A stretch of DNA of 64,000 nt from Acuticoccus yangtzensis (GCF_001927245.1 NZ_MJUX01000011.1:61519-125518), one strand, 5' to 3'; shown: positions 17,919 through 27,125, counted from the stretch's first letter. Notes: a model not told the origin generated them from the sequence alone. A program made the numbers and translations.

Positions 17919-18827
17919 TCAGGCGGCAGCGCCCCGGCGCAGCGCCGCGCCGAGGAGGCGTGACAGGAGTCCCCGGCGGCGTGGCCCCTCGCCCAGGCTG
18001 CCGGTCCCGTCGGCACAAAGCTCAGGCTTCACGCACAATGTGTCCGCCTCGATCAGCGCGCCTGCGGGGATCAGAACGGCCATGGGAACGCCCGGAATCA
18101 GCCACTCGGCGGCGAGGCGAACGAGGACGTCGCCACCGGAGGTCGCCAGAAGCTCGCCGTCGCGCAGCGGTAACCCTTCGACGATGTGGCGCCTGACGCC
18201 CTCCGCGGCGAGGCGCCACGCCTCGTCCTCGGTGCCCCTCGCGGTGGGGGCGACGGCTAGCTCGAAGCCGGTGAGCGGAAGAAGACCCTTCGTCATCATC
18301 CCAACGGTGCCGAGCAGGCCGCTATTTTGCGGATGGTACGGCGCGTATTGGACCAGGATCTCGTGCGGCACCTCGTCGGCGGCGAAGGCGGCGAGCACGG
18401 TGACTACCATGTCGGGCGGCAGAAAGGCGTCGTTCGGCAGGGTATGGAGGGCGAGCACGTCACCCGCCACCTCGGCAATGGCGGCGGTGAGCGCGAAGCC
18501 GACCTTCATGGAAAGCAGTGCGGCAAGCTCGCTGGCATCGCGCGGTGTGATGGCGATCGACACGATGGAGGCGTGCGCACCCAGCGCGGCGGACGGCTCC
18601 CAGACACGCAACGGGGCAAGGCCGTCGACGGGGACATCGAACCGCTCCCCGCGCTGGGCGAGGCGCACTTTGGTGCCGCCGACCGTCATGTGCATGGTCG
18701 TCTCGCCCGACAGGGTCGTGGCGTTGCGGAAGAGAAGCTCGCGCCCGACGACGTCCAGCACATCGGCCCACGGCAGCGCGGTGTCGTCGGAGCGCAGAAC
18801 CGTAAAGTGCTGGATCATGCCATTCAT
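17919..18827 (-). CDS. Uncharacterised protein, possibly DUF4261-like
   Basis: 302 residues, not confidently recognised. The layout resembles DUF4261 proteins: a beta-rich N-terminal half (TMHMTVGGTKVRLAQRG), a stretch HASIVSIAITPRDASELAAL, a middle ALHTLPNDAFLPPDMVVTVL, then LLGTVGMMTKGLLPLTGFEL and an acidic EDEAWRLAAEGVRRHIVEG with LPLRDGELL. It ends in an Arg-rich tail. There is no signal peptide or membrane segment. ATG 18827 has GGGAG eight bases upstream. It is divergent from the MoxR gene across 200 bases, so the two may be regulated together. Confidence 0.65.
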   Translation of the reverse strand: MNGMIQHFTVLRSDDTALPWADVLDVVGRELLFRNATTLSGETTMHMTVGGTKVRLAQRGERFDVPVDGLAPLRVWEPSAALGAHASIVSIAITPRDASELAALLSMKVGFALTAAIAEVAGDVLALHTLPNDAFLPPDMVVTVLAAFAADEVPHEILVQYAPYHPQNSGLLGTVGMMTKGLLPLTGFELAVAPTARGTEDEAWRLAAEGVRRHIVEGLPLRDGELLATSGGDVLVRLAAEWLIPGVPMAVLIPAGALIEADTLCVKPELCADGTGSLGEGPRRRGLLSRLLGAALRRGAAA

Positions 18828-19028
18828 CGCTTATCTCCCGGCGGTCTCGTTCGTGGCTGGAGATTGCGCGCGGCCGATTACCGGCGGTTCAAACCAATCG
18901 GTAAAGGAGCGATGCGGAGGATGGGCAAAATTGCCACGACCAAGACTTTCCGCAGCGTGATGGAGAGTTGTCCTGGGGCAAGGCGATGGGCTAGGCCTTG
19001 CAGCGAGACATCCAACGACAGGCCGTTC

Positions 19029-19943
19029 GTGACCCGCCTTCCCACATCCATCGACGAGACCGAAGCGCTGCTGGCGGAGGCCGACTATATTGCCGACCGC
19101 TCGCTGGCGACCGTCCTTTTCCTGGCGCTGCGCATGGGGCGCCCCTTGTTTCTGGAGGGTGAGGCCGGCGTCGGCAAGACCGAGATCGCCAAGGTCCTGG
19201 CTGCCGCGCTGGGCCGCAAGCTGATCCGCCTGCAGTGCTATGAGGGGCTGGACCAGGCCGCCGCGCTCTATGAGTGGAACTATGCCGCGCAGATGATCGC
19301 CATCCGCCAGGCCGAAGCCCATGTGGGTGACGGTTCGGGTGTGGACGGCATCTTCGCCGAGCGCTTCCTCATCCGCCGCCCGCTACTGGAGGCGCTCGAA
19401 ACGCCGCCGGAGGGGGCGCCGATCCTGCTGATCGACGAGCTGGACCGCGCCGACGAGGCGTTCGAGGCCTTCCTGCTCGAGATCCTGTCGGACTTCCAGG
19501 TGACGATCCCGGAGCTCGGCACCGTGAAGGCGGCCGAGGCGCCGATCGTCATCGTGACCACCAACCGCACGCGCGAGATCCACGACGCGCTGAAGCGGCG
19601 GTGTCTTTACCACTGGGTGGACTATCCCTCGCTGGCGCGCGAGCGGGAGATCGTCAAGCGCAAGGTGCCGGGCGCGGGGGAGCGGCTCTCCGACGAGGTC
19701 GTCGGCTTCGTGCAGCGCCTCAGGGCGGGCGATCTCTTCAAGCCGCCGGGCGTGGCCGAGACGCTGGACTGGGCCCAGGCGCTGGCCGAGCTGGACCAGC
19801 TCGTGCTGGAACCTGGCGTCGCCGGAGACACGCTGGGCGTTCTGCTGAAGTATCAGGACGATATCGCCAAGGTGCGCGGGTCGGAGGTGCAGCGGCTGAT
19901 CGAGGAGATGCGCACCCAGTCGGCCGGCAACGCCACGCTCTGA
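19029..19943 (+). CDS. MoxR-family AAA+ ATPase
   Basis: 304-residue AAA+ ATPase of the MoxR/CoxD type, chaperones that remodel or help assemble metal enzymes with a VWA-protein partner. Walker A is GEAGVGKTE, Walker B ILLIDELDRADEAFEAF, sensor 1 IVTTNRTREI, and an arginine finger lies in ALKRRCLYHW. GTG 19029 (VTRLPTSIDETEALL) is the best-fitting start by family length; in-frame ATGs upstream (for example 18912) cannot be excluded. No VWA gene is adjacent, unlike the second MoxR at 45352-46233. Confidence 0.88.
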   Translation: MTRLPTSIDETEALLAEADYIADRSLATVLFLALRMGRPLFLEGEAGVGKTEIAKVLAAALGRKLIRLQCYEGLDQAAALYEWNYAAQMIAIRQAEAHVGDGSGVDGIFAERFLIRRPLLEALETPPEGAPILLIDELDRADEAFEAFLLEILSDFQVTIPELGTVKAAEAPIVIVTTNRTREIHDALKRRCLYHWVDYPSLAREREIVKRKVPGAGERLSDEVVGFVQRLRAGDLFKPPGVAETLDWAQALAELDQLVLEPGVAGDTLGVLLKYQDDIAKVRGSEVQRLIEEMRTQSAGNATL

Positions 19944-19988
19944 GGCGCCGCGCCGAGAGGCCGGCACGATAGGCCGCCGCGAAAAACC

Positions 19989-20044
19989 CGCGCCAACATA
20001 CCTACGCCAACGTATTCGCGCCAACTTACCCGCGCCAACGTACC
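19989..20044. repeat. 14-bp tandem repeat, four copies
   Basis: Four head-to-tail copies of a CGCGCCAACGTACC-like unit (starts 19989, 20003, 20017, 20031), each differing at one to four positions. They lie in the intergenic space after the MoxR gene and run into the palindrome at 20039-20070. Confidence 0.85.
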
Positions 20045-20070
20045 CGCATGGGGGACCTCATGCGGGTACG
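20039..20070. terminator. Perfect 12-bp palindrome between convergent genes, likely terminator
   Basis: CGTACCCGCATG and CATGCGGGTACG form a perfect 12-bp stem with an 8-base loop, located between the convergent MoxR and RTX-protease genes. No T-run follows, so termination by hairpin alone or a protein-binding role are both possible. Confidence 0.5.
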
Positions 20071-20207
20071 CCGGTGGGGTCGGCCCGTGCCGGGGCCGTG
20101 TGCGCGGGGGTCACTGCGGTTGTCCGGGGCGCCGCGCCATCCCGGACCCGCCCTGCACCGGCCGCGAAACGGCCGGAACCTTTGCGTTCCTGTCGAGGGG
20201 CGTGCGG

Positions 20208-21521
20208 TCAGCCGATGAAGAACCAGTCGGCGGACCCGTTCATGCCGCCGGCGCCGTCGAGGGTCAGGAAGCCGTCGCCGGTGTCGAAGACCAGATTGCC
20301 GCGCATGTCCTGCAGCCGGTCCGCGGCCTGTGAGGCGGTCATGTCGAGGTCGGAAATGTCGATCCGGTCGCCCTCGCGCGGGTTGAAGTCGGTGACGTTG
20401 TCACGCCCCTTCGCGGCGGCGACGAACAGGTCCGCGCCGCTGCCACCCTCGTAAACGTCACGGCCGCGGCCGCCGTTCAGCGTGTCGTTGCCCGTACCGC
20501 CGGCCAGGTTGTCGTTGCCCGCGCCGCCGAGCAGCAGATCGTTGCCGCCGTCGCCGAAGAGCCAGTCCTTGCCGCGCTGGCCGAGCAGGCGGTCGGCCCC
20601 GTTGCCGCCGGCCACGTTGTCGTTGCCGCCGCCGGCCATCAACACGTCGTTGCCGCCGAGGCCGCGCAAGTCGTCGTTGCCCCCGCCGCCATTCAGGCGG
20701 TCGTTCGCCTCGCGGCCGATGAGCAGGTCGTTGCCGGAAAATCCGAGCAGGATCGACACGCCGTTGACGCCGACGAGCGTGTCCCCGCCGCCGGTGCCCT
20801 TGGCGACGACGGCGCCGTTGCTCTCGTTGAAGGTCGTGGTCACACCGTCGAAGGCGTCGGCCTCGCCATAGAGGAAGCGCAGCGCCATGCGGTCCAGCGG
20901 CTGGTAGCTGACCTTGGATTCGCCGGTCCAATTGTAGCTCATCACCGTGTTGCCGGTGTTGTCCGCGGCGTATGGAAGCTGCGTATCGCCCTGGTGCGGG
21001 TGCTTCAGCCCCAGGGCGTGGCCGAGCTCGTGCAGCATGACCTGGAAGCCCTGCCCGCCCGGCTCCAGCACACCGCCGAGATATTCGCTGATGACGATGC
21101 CGCCGACGGTGTTGGCGTTCGCCTCGCTCACCTGCGGCACGCGGCCGGAGGACGCGCCGGTTCCGTTCGTGTTGTACTCGAACGTGACCATCGGGTCGGC
21201 GGTGTTCGGCACTTCGACGAAGCGCACGCCGGTGACGGTTTCGGCGTAGGCGACGACCTCGCGCGCGGCGTCGATCAGATTGTCGTCGGCGACCGCGCGC
21301 TTGACGTTGGCGTTACGCTCCGGCGCAAAACCGTATGTTACGATCACCGGCGCACCGGGTTCGGTCATCGCGTTGAAGCGGGAGGGCGGCCGTTCGTCGA
21401 TGAGGGCATGCCAGTCGGCACTGCCCGCGAACGACGCGGTCGCGGCTTCGTAATCGGACACGGGTCCGGGATCCGGAGCGGCCATGACACGGCCCCGGTT
21501 GAGTTCACAGATGGCACACAT
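20208..21521 (-). CDS. Serralysin-like M10 metalloprotease with RTX calcium-binding repeats
   Basis: 437-residue secreted zinc protease. The zinc site HELGHALGLKHP is at about residues 164-175 and the Met-turn is VMSYNW, defining a metzincin of the serralysin type. Residues of about 240-390 hold tandem RTX nonapeptides such as GGGGNDDLRG, GGNDVLMAG and GGAGNDNLAG, which fold on calcium outside the cell. There is no Sec signal, as expected for type I secretion through a C-terminal signal, but no type I exporter genes lie nearby. ATG 21521 has GGAAG upstream; GTG/ATG 21542 would add seven residues. The protein ends with a hydrophobic ADWFFIG, typical of type I substrates. Confidence 0.92.
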   Translation of the reverse strand: MCAICELNRGRVMAAPDPGPVSDYEAATASFAGSADWHALIDERPPSRFNAMTEPGAPVIVTYGFAPERNANVKRAVADDNLIDAAREVVAYAETVTGVRFVEVPNTADPMVTFEYNTNGTGASSGRVPQVSEANANTVGGIVISEYLGGVLEPGGQGFQVMLHELGHALGLKHPHQGDTQLPYAADNTGNTVMSYNWTGESKVSYQPLDRMALRFLYGEADAFDGVTTTFNESNGAVVAKGTGGGDTLVGVNGVSILLGFSGNDLLIGREANDRLNGGGGNDDLRGLGGNDVLMAGGGNDNVAGGNGADRLLGQRGKDWLFGDGGNDLLLGGAGNDNLAGGTGNDTLNGGRGRDVYEGGSGADLFVAAAKGRDNVTDFNPREGDRIDISDLDMTASQAADRLQDMRGNLVFDTGDGFLTLDGAGGMNGSADWFFIG

Positions 21522-21658
21522 TACACTTCCCCATCCACACACACAGACGAGGGTGGCCGTTTCCGACGGCGCCGGTACGCAACTTTATCCCCACCGCGAG
21601 ATGACAAGCGGTGACGCGGTCTTTACATGCGACTGGTTAGGTCCCCACAGGCGTACGC

Positions 21659-22105
21659 ATGCAAACCGTCATCATAGTCATCCATCTCATGATCGTGATC
21701 GCACTTATTGCGGTCATCCTCATCCAGCGGTCGGAAGGCGGCGCGCTCGGCATCGGCGGCGGTGGCGGAGGCGCTATGTTCTCCGCTCGCGGCAGCGCCA
21801 ACTTGTTGACGCGCACCACGACCATCCTCGCAGTCATATTCTTCCTCACCTCGCTTGCGCTGGGCTTGATCGCCAAACAGCAGGCTGGTGCACCGTCGAT
21901 CCTGGACTTCGGGCAGGAGAGCGCACCGGCGGCGGGGGCGGCGCTTCCGGCGGCTCCGGCCGGCGAGGGTAGCTTGCTCGACCAGCTCAACACCGAGTTC
22001 GGCGGCGCGCCCGAGGCCCCGACCGATGGCGGCCCGGCGACGGCTCCTGCGGCTCCGGCCGCGCCCTCCGGACCGGCAACGCCCGCCGCGCCGGACGGCA
22101 ACTAA
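21659..22105 (+). CDS. secG: Preprotein translocase subunit SecG
   Basis: 148-residue inner-membrane protein that stimulates SecYEG-dependent export. Two membrane helices (about 1-22 and 55-75) flank the conserved cytoplasmic loop LIQRSEGGALGIGGGGGGAM. The Ala/Pro-rich C-terminal tail of about 65 residues is usual for alphaproteobacterial SecG. It is divergent from the RTX protease gene. Confidence 0.95.
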   Translation: MQTVIIVIHLMIVIALIAVILIQRSEGGALGIGGGGGGAMFSARGSANLLTRTTTILAVIFFLTSLALGLIAKQQAGAPSILDFGQESAPAAGAALPAAPAGEGSLLDQLNTEFGGAPEAPTDGGPATAPAAPAAPSGPATPAAPDGN

Positions 22106-22187
22106 GGCGCGCGGACGCACCCGGCGCGGCGCGCGGCTCCGGCTGCGGGCCGGGCCTCGGCCCCTCCCCTCCGGCGGGCCCGGCGTT

Positions 22188-22232
22188 CCGACGATCGGCT
22201 GCCCGACAATCGGCCGCCCCACGATCGGCCGC
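22188..22232. repeat. 15-bp tandem repeat, three copies
   Basis: Units start at 22188, 22203 and 22218 with consensus CCGACGATCGGCCGC; a fourth, degenerate copy may follow to about 22247. Confidence 0.75.
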
Positions 22233-22399
22233 CCGAGGATGATCCCGGCGCGTGACGCCTCGCGCGCCTCTCCGACCATCGATGCCACTCGCGATGCGCG
22301 GTGCCGGCCTTGCCGGCGCCGCGCTCTGCGTTTCGCGGCCACGCCACAGGCGGGTGCCGCCGGATCGGCACGGCGCGCCTCCTGTGCAGCGCTCCCGGC

Positions 22400-22447
22400 C
22401 GGACTGCGGTAGCCGGACCACGATGGGCGGACTGCCGTAGCCGGACC
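22400..22447. repeat. 20-bp direct repeat, two copies 28 bp apart
   Basis: CGGACTGCGGTAGCCGGACC at 22400-22419 recurs at 22428-22447 with one mismatch, upstream of prs. Confidence 0.7.
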
Positions 22448-22701
22448 GGGGCGACCTACGGTCAGCCCGGCGGTCGCGGCATGGCACAGGGCCGCCTTTC
22501 GCCTATCCCGCCGATGTGGCTTGGGTTATGACGCTGACGATCATGGGTGGGAAGGATCGCGCCGAGCTGGCAGCAGCGTGGCGGATTTGCCGCAGCATCG
22601 CCTTCGCAGGCTGTGGGCAAGACCGTTCGCGGCACGGCGTCGCTTGGTCGATCCGAGGACCCCGCCTATCAACGCGGTCTTCTCACTCCAACGGCGGCGC
22701 C

Positions 22702-23634
22702 ATGAAACTCGTTGCAGGCAACTCCAACCGTGCTCTGGCAGAGGCGATCTCCAGCTACCTCGACCTCCCGCTGACGGAGACCGCCGTCCGGCGCTTCGCC
22801 GACCAGGAAGTGTTCGTCGAGATCCGCGAGAATGTCCGCGGCGAGGACGTGTTCGTCATCCAGTCGACGAGCTATCCGGCCAACGACAACCTGATGGAAC
22901 TCCTCATCATCATCGACGCTCTGGTGCGCGCCTCGGCGCGGCGCATCACCGCGGTGGTGCCCTATTTCGGCTACGCCCGTCAGGACCGCAAAACCGGCGG
23001 CCGCACGCCGATCTCGGCCAAGCTGGTGGCGAACATCATCACTCGCGCCGGCGCCGACCGCGTTCTGACCGTCGACCTGCACGCCGGGCAGATCCAGGGC
23101 TTCTTCGACATCCCGACCGACAACCTCTACATCGCCCCGGTGATGAGCCGCGACATCAAGGAGCGTTACGCGCTCGAGAACCTGATGGTCGTGTCGCCCG
23201 ACGTCGGCGGTGTGGTGCGTGCGCGCGAGCTCGCCAAGCGGATCGACGCCCCGCTCGCCATCGTCGACAAGCGGCGCGAGCGGCCGGGCGAGTCGGAGGT
23301 GATGAACATCATCGGCGACGTGAAGGGGCGCGACTGCCTCTTGTTCGACGATATCGTCGATTCCGGCGGCACCTTGTGCAACGCGGCGGACGCGCTCTTG
23401 GCGAACGGCGCCAACCGGGTGTCCGCCTACATCACCCACGGCGTGTTGTCCGGCGGTGCTGTGGCGCGGATCGAAGCGTCGCGGCTGGACGAACTCGTCA
23501 TCACCGACTCCATCGCGGTGACGGAGCCGATCGCCCAGGCGGACAAGTTGCGGGTGGTGTCGATCGCGCCGCTCATCGGCGAGGCGATCTCGCGAACGGC
23601 GCTGGAAAAGTCGGTGTCGAGCCTCTTCGACTGA
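22702..23634 (+). CDS. prs: Ribose-phosphate pyrophosphokinase
   Basis: 310-residue cytoplasmic enzyme that makes PRPP from ribose 5-phosphate and ATP for purine, pyrimidine, His, Trp and NAD synthesis. It begins [16 protein letters not shown]; the ATP-binding region has [20 protein letters not shown], the catalytic flexible loop [13 protein letters not shown], and the PRPP-binding loop [17 protein letters not shown] 22702 is the family start; the in-frame extension from 22516 has no homology. It seems to be monocistronic. Confidence 0.96.
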   Translation: MKLVAGNSNRALAEAISSYLDLPLTETAVRRFADQEVFVEIRENVRGEDVFVIQSTSYPANDNLMELLIIIDALVRASARRITAVVPYFGYARQDRKTGGRTPISAKLVANIITRAGADRVLTVDLHAGQIQGFFDIPTDNLYIAPVMSRDIKERYALENLMVVSPDVGGVVRARELAKRIDAPLAIVDKRRERPGESEVMNIIGDVKGRDCLLFDDIVDSGGTLCNAADALLANGANRVSAYITHGVLSGGAVARIEASRLDELVITDSIAVTEPIAQADKLRVVSIAPLIGEAISRTALEKSVSSLFD

Positions 23635-23720
23635 GGCCCCCTGCCCGTTCGGCTCGGGTCCTGCGCTGCGGCGCGGACCGGCGATCGGGCAATTCTCCTA
23701 GACGGAGCGAACCGCGGCGT

Positions 23721-24080
23721 TCAGGCCGCGGCGGTGCGGGCGGACGCGGCTTGAAGCGTGTCGCTGGCGGCGCCGAGCGCCTCGAAGAAACCGTCGATGT
23801 CGCCGAGTTCCTCTTCCAGCTTAGAGCGCCGGCCGTTGAGGTCCTCGATGGTGGTGGTGAGGTTGCGGCGGCGCTCGCGGGCGGCGCGGGCGACCGTCGA
23901 GTAGGCGAAGTTCGCAGGATCGGCGACGCCGGAGCGGCGCTCCTCGCCCTCGATCTGCTTGCCGAGCTCGACGCGGATCACCTCGAGGTCGGCGATCATG
24001 CGTTCATATTGGGCGAGCTGGCGACGCAGCGCGGCCGCCTGAAATTCCTTCGCCTGGATGGTGCTTTCGCGTGGCTTCAT
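23721..24080 (-). CDS. fliJ: FliJ-like flagellar export protein
   Basis: 119-residue, highly charged, all-helical coiled-coil protein. Its start (MKPRESTIQAKEFQAAALRR), central RRSGVADPANFAYSTVARAA and length match the short FliJ-type proteins that lie directly beside ctrA in many Hyphomicrobiales. FliJ is a general component of the flagellar export apparatus working with the FliI ATPase. No other flagellar gene is in the window and the C-terminus ends with a plain Ala-rich tail, so the flagellar role rests on similarity and position. It is divergent from ctrA. Confidence 0.75.
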   Translation of the reverse strand: MKPRESTIQAKEFQAAALRRQLAQYERMIADLEVIRVELGKQIEGEERRSGVADPANFAYSTVARAARERRRNLTTTIEDLNGRRSKLEEELGDIDGFFEALGAASDTLQAASARTAAA

Positions 24081-24838
24081 GTGGTTCGGCCCCCCTCGTC
24101 CTGAGCAGGGTCCAACCTACTGGCGGCGTTTTTCGATTTCGTTCGCCCTTCCGGTCGAAACGCGGATGCCTCGTTAACCAACGAGAGGGAAAGCCTGCGA
24201 CGGCCTTCAGCGAACACGCAGCACCGCATCGGCTTTCTTTTCCATCAATTTACCCTCTTGCGATGCCGCCGGCCGCCACGGATCCCGAAAAGGGCCGCTC
24301 CTCGGGGATTCGCTCTCGGCCGCCGCGTGCCCTTTTATTCGCTTATGGTTACGGCTTCGTCGCCAAAGCGGGACGGTTTGTGTCTTTCGGGACTCCGGCA
24401 CCGCAACATTTTGCCGGCCGGTGCGGCAGGATTCGCCCGGAAGCCGCGGCATCATGCTGAATCGGCGATGAATTTTTCCCGCCTCGGTGGGCAGGCGCGG
24501 CAACATCACATTTGCATGTGTTAAGGACCGCGTTGCATAGGTGCCACACCACGCAAATGTGGAAATGCGCGGGATAACTGGGATTTCACCGGAAAACTGG
24601 TGCGTTTCCTAACGGGCCCGGCGCTGGAATTAAGCAATCATTTACCGGATCCGCTCATGGTCGATGCATGTCCGGCCGCACACGCAAAAGTCTTTGGACA
24701 ACAGCGATGCGGCGCGCCGGACGATGCACCGTTTTGGTACCAAGGATTCGGGACTGAATCGGCGTTCCGCTCCGGGTGATCTTGCCCGAACCATAAATTC
24801 AGACCCGCTTTCCCGGCGGATCGCATGAGGGGACTTGC
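24081..24838. promoter_or_regulatory. Long ctrA/fliJ intergenic control region with six GANTC sites
   Basis: The 758-base divergent region holds no gene. Six GANTC sequences, the target of the cell-cycle methyltransferase CcrM in alphaproteobacteria, occur at 24307, 24391, 24430, 24459, 24745 and 24756, more than expected by chance in DNA of this GC content. The stretch is also AT-richer than its surroundings. CcrM control of ctrA is established in Caulobacter; its use here is inferred. Confidence 0.65.
24630..24644. promoter_or_regulatory. Putative CtrA-binding box upstream of ctrA
   Basis: TTAA-N7-TTTA (TTAAGCAATCATTTA) differs by one base from the CtrA consensus TTAA-N7-TTAA. It is about 195 bases before the ctrA start, fitting autoregulation. 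Confidence 0.55.
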
Positions 24839-25540
24839 ATGCGCGTTCTATTGATCGAGGATGACAGCGCCACCGCTCAGTCCATCGAGCTCATGCTGAA
24901 CTCCGAGCGGTTCAACGTCTACACGACGAACCTCGGTGAAGAAGGCATCGATCTCGGGAAGCTCTACGACTACGACATCATTCTTCTCGACATCAATTTG
25001 CCGGACATGTCCGGTTACGAGGTGCTGCGGACGCTGCGGGTCTCCAAGATCGACACACCGATCCTGATCCTGTCCGGCCTCGGCAACATCGAGGACAAGG
25101 TGCGGGGCCTGGGCTTCGGCGCGGACGATTATCTCACCAAGCCGTTCCACAAGGACGAGCTGGTGGCGCGCATCAACGCCATCGTGCGGCGCTCCAAGGG
25201 CCATGCCGAATCGGTCATCCGCACCGGCGAGCTGGCGGTGAACCTCGACACCAAGACCGTCGACGTCGACGGGCAGCGGGTTCACCTGACCGGCAAGGAG
25301 TACCAGATGCTGGAGCTCCTCTCCCTGCGCAAAGGCACGACGCTGACCAAGGAGATGTTCCTCAACCATCTCTATGGCGGCATGGACGAGCCGGAGCTGA
25401 AGATCATCGACGTCTTCATCTGCAAGCTGCGCAAGAAGCTTTCGGCGGCGACGGGCGGTCGCAATTATATCGAGACGGTGTGGGGCCGGGGCTACGTGCT
25501 GCGCGAGCCGGAGCCCGAGCAGCACCGCGAATCGGCCTGA
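24839..25540 (+). CDS. ctrA: Cell-cycle response regulator CtrA
   Basis: 233-residue OmpR-family master regulator of the alphaproteobacterial cell cycle. The receiver domain (1-118) starts [20 protein letters not shown], with phosphoacceptor Asp in [16 protein letters not shown] and the conserved Lys in [12 protein letters not shown]. The C-terminal winged helix (about 125-230) contains [19 protein letters not shown] and [16 protein letters not shown], almost invariant in CtrA. It is divergent from the fliJ-like gene and convergent with chpT, its phosphotransferase, with a shared terminator between. Confidence 0.97.
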   Translation: MRVLLIEDDSATAQSIELMLNSERFNVYTTNLGEEGIDLGKLYDYDIILLDINLPDMSGYEVLRTLRVSKIDTPILILSGLGNIEDKVRGLGFGADDYLTKPFHKDELVARINAIVRRSKGHAESVIRTGELAVNLDTKTVDVDGQRVHLTGKEYQMLELLSLRKGTTLTKEMFLNHLYGGMDEPELKIIDVFICKLRKKLSAATGGRNYIETVWGRGYVLREPEPEQHRESA

Positions 25541-25573
25541 CCGCCGGGCGCCCCGTGCCCGGAACCGCTGCAA

Positions 25574-25616
25574 CGAAAAACGCCTCGACCCAGATCGCTG
25601 GGCCGAGGCGTTTTCG
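25574..25616. terminator. Bidirectional rho-independent terminator between ctrA and chpT
   Basis: The stem AAAACGCCTCG/CGAGGCGTTTT (25577-25587 with 25604-25614) has A- and T-runs on both outer sides, so it can terminate both convergent transcripts. Confidence 0.85.
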
Positions 25617-25644
25617 TGTTCGCTTCGTGAGAGGGCCTAGCGCG

Positions 25645-26244
25645 TCAGGCCAGGACGGTGCGCAGGACCATGGACGCGCCGTCGGACGTGACGTCGATGC
25701 GCAGGCCGCCGCTCGCCGCCAGCATCTCGATCATCTTGGCCTGCGTGGCGCGCGGGTCGGTGATCTCGCCGCCTCCGGTGAGGATGTCGAGGAAGGGCGG
25801 GCTGCGCAGCGTGTCGCCCGCGGCGGTGACGACGACGCCCTCCCCCTCGGCGGCGATGGTGACCGTGCCGCCGCGCGGGACCGCGCCGAGGGCGAAGGTG
25901 GCGAGCAGCATGGCGAGCTTGACGGGGATGCGCGGTGCGGCGGGGCCGGACCACGTCCAGTCCATGCTGGCCCGTTCGCCCTTGAAGAGCTCGCCGGTGA
26001 GGCGGCCTGCCTCGGCCGGGTCCAGCATCTCCGCGCCGCCGGCCGCGCCATAGGCCATACGCGCATATTGCAGCTTGGCGCTCGCCTGATGGGCGCTTTT
26101 CTTGATGAGGTCCATGGCCATCTCGGCCATGGATTCGTCCTCGGCCATCAGCTCCAGCCCGTTCTGGATCGCACCGACCGGACCCACGATGTCGTGGCAC
26201 AGGCGCGAGGCCATCAGGCTCGCAAGGTCGAGTTCGCTTTGCAT
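25645..26244 (-). CDS. chpT: Histidine phosphotransferase ChpT
   Basis: 199-residue protein that passes phosphate from the hybrid kinase CckA to CtrA and CpdR. The dimerisation/phosphotransfer domain holds LMASRLCHDIVGPVGAIQNG, in which the His of CHDI is the phosphorylated residue, and the C-terminal half has the degenerate kinase-like fold (LAMLLATFALGAVPRGGTV). Two adjacent ATGs exist (26247 and 26244); the second has better spacing from GGGGAG. It is convergent with ctrA. Confidence 0.92.
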   Translation of the reverse strand: MQSELDLASLMASRLCHDIVGPVGAIQNGLELMAEDESMAEMAMDLIKKSAHQASAKLQYARMAYGAAGGAEMLDPAEAGRLTGELFKGERASMDWTWSGPAAPRIPVKLAMLLATFALGAVPRGGTVTIAAEGEGVVVTAAGDTLRSPPFLDILTGGGEITDPRATQAKMIEMLAASGGLRIDVTSDGASMVLRTVLA

Positions 26245-26352
26245 CATGCTCCCCGTGGCGCCGGCCGGGTGCCGCGCCTCACTTTCATCACCGGCGGGCC
26301 TCATTATCGGCCGCCCTCGAAAAACCCTAGCCGTAACGAACGAAGGTGTCCC

Positions 26353-26979
26353 ATGCTGCGCCACGTTGTCCCCGTCGCCGCGCTGATGGCGATGCTGCTG
26401 GCCGCGCCCGGCAGCGTTCCGATCGCACACGCTCAAACCGCGACCGCGCAGGCCGCCGGCGCCCCCGCGAGCCGCTCGCAACAGGTTCAGCCGGTCGTAA
26501 CCTATTCAGCGCCCGAACTCGTCGCGGCGGGCACGGAGTTCTTCGGCGAGACGTCGGGAGAGCTCGCCCAGCTCATCCAGGTGATCTTCTCAAAGTTCGG
26601 CCAGCCCAACGGCTACATCCTGGGCGAGGAGGCCTCCGGCGCCCTGATCGGCGGCGTGCGCTATGGCGAGGGTGTCTTGAACACCACTCAGCTCGGCCGT
26701 CACAAGCTCTTCTGGCAGGGCCCGTCGATCGGCTGGGACTTCGGCGGCTCGGGCAGCCGGGTGATGATGCTGGTCTACAATCTCCCCGACGCATCGCGGA
26801 TCATGGGCCGGTTCGGCGGCGTCGAGGGGTCGGCCTATGCGATCGGCGGGCTGGCGATGACGGTGCTGGTGGCGGGGGACGTGATCGTCGTTCCGGTGCG
26901 CACGGGGGTCGGAGCGCGGCTCGGCATCAACGTGGGCTATTTGAAGTTCACGCCGCAGCCGACGTGGAACCCGTTCTGA
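26353..26979 (+). CDS. DUF1134 domain-containing exported protein
   Basis: 208-residue protein with a Sec signal peptide (MLRHVVPVAALMAMLLAAPG, cleavage near AHA-QTA). The mature domain has FFGETSGELAQLIQVIFSKF, GQPNGYILGEEASGALIGGV, GWDFGGSGSRVMMLVYNLPD and a C-terminal GARLGINVGYLKFTPQPTWN, the DUF1134 pattern. This is a conserved envelope protein of unknown function; the GxRxGxNVGYLKFT end is also seen in EipA-type envelope-integrity proteins of Brucella, so an envelope role is likely. It is divergent from chpT. Confidence 0.87.
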   Translation: MLRHVVPVAALMAMLLAAPGSVPIAHAQTATAQAAGAPASRSQQVQPVVTYSAPELVAAGTEFFGETSGELAQLIQVIFSKFGQPNGYILGEEASGALIGGVRYGEGVLNTTQLGRHKLFWQGPSIGWDFGGSGSRVMMLVYNLPDASRIMGRFGGVEGSAYAIGGLAMTVLVAGDVIVVPVRTGVGARLGINVGYLKFTPQPTWNPF

Positions 26980-27125
26980 CGGCTCGGCCACGCGTGCCCG
27001 ACCGGCAGGATTGTGTCGGGTTTCACGCCGGCCGTTCACGCTGGCCGTGACAGACTTTGCTGCCGGAGAGTATGAGAGGGCGCTGCCGCGCAGTGGACGC
27101 GCACGCTCAATAGAAGGTGGTTCAG

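Larger units (their letters stand above)
22106..22701. other. Intergenic region with short repeats upstream of prs
   Basis: About 600 bases without a convincing gene. It holds three 15-bp tandem copies at 22188-22232 and a 20-bp direct repeat (22400-22419 and 22428-22447). The prs promoter should be near its right end; an AT-richer patch is seen at about 22515-22545. Confidence 0.45.
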
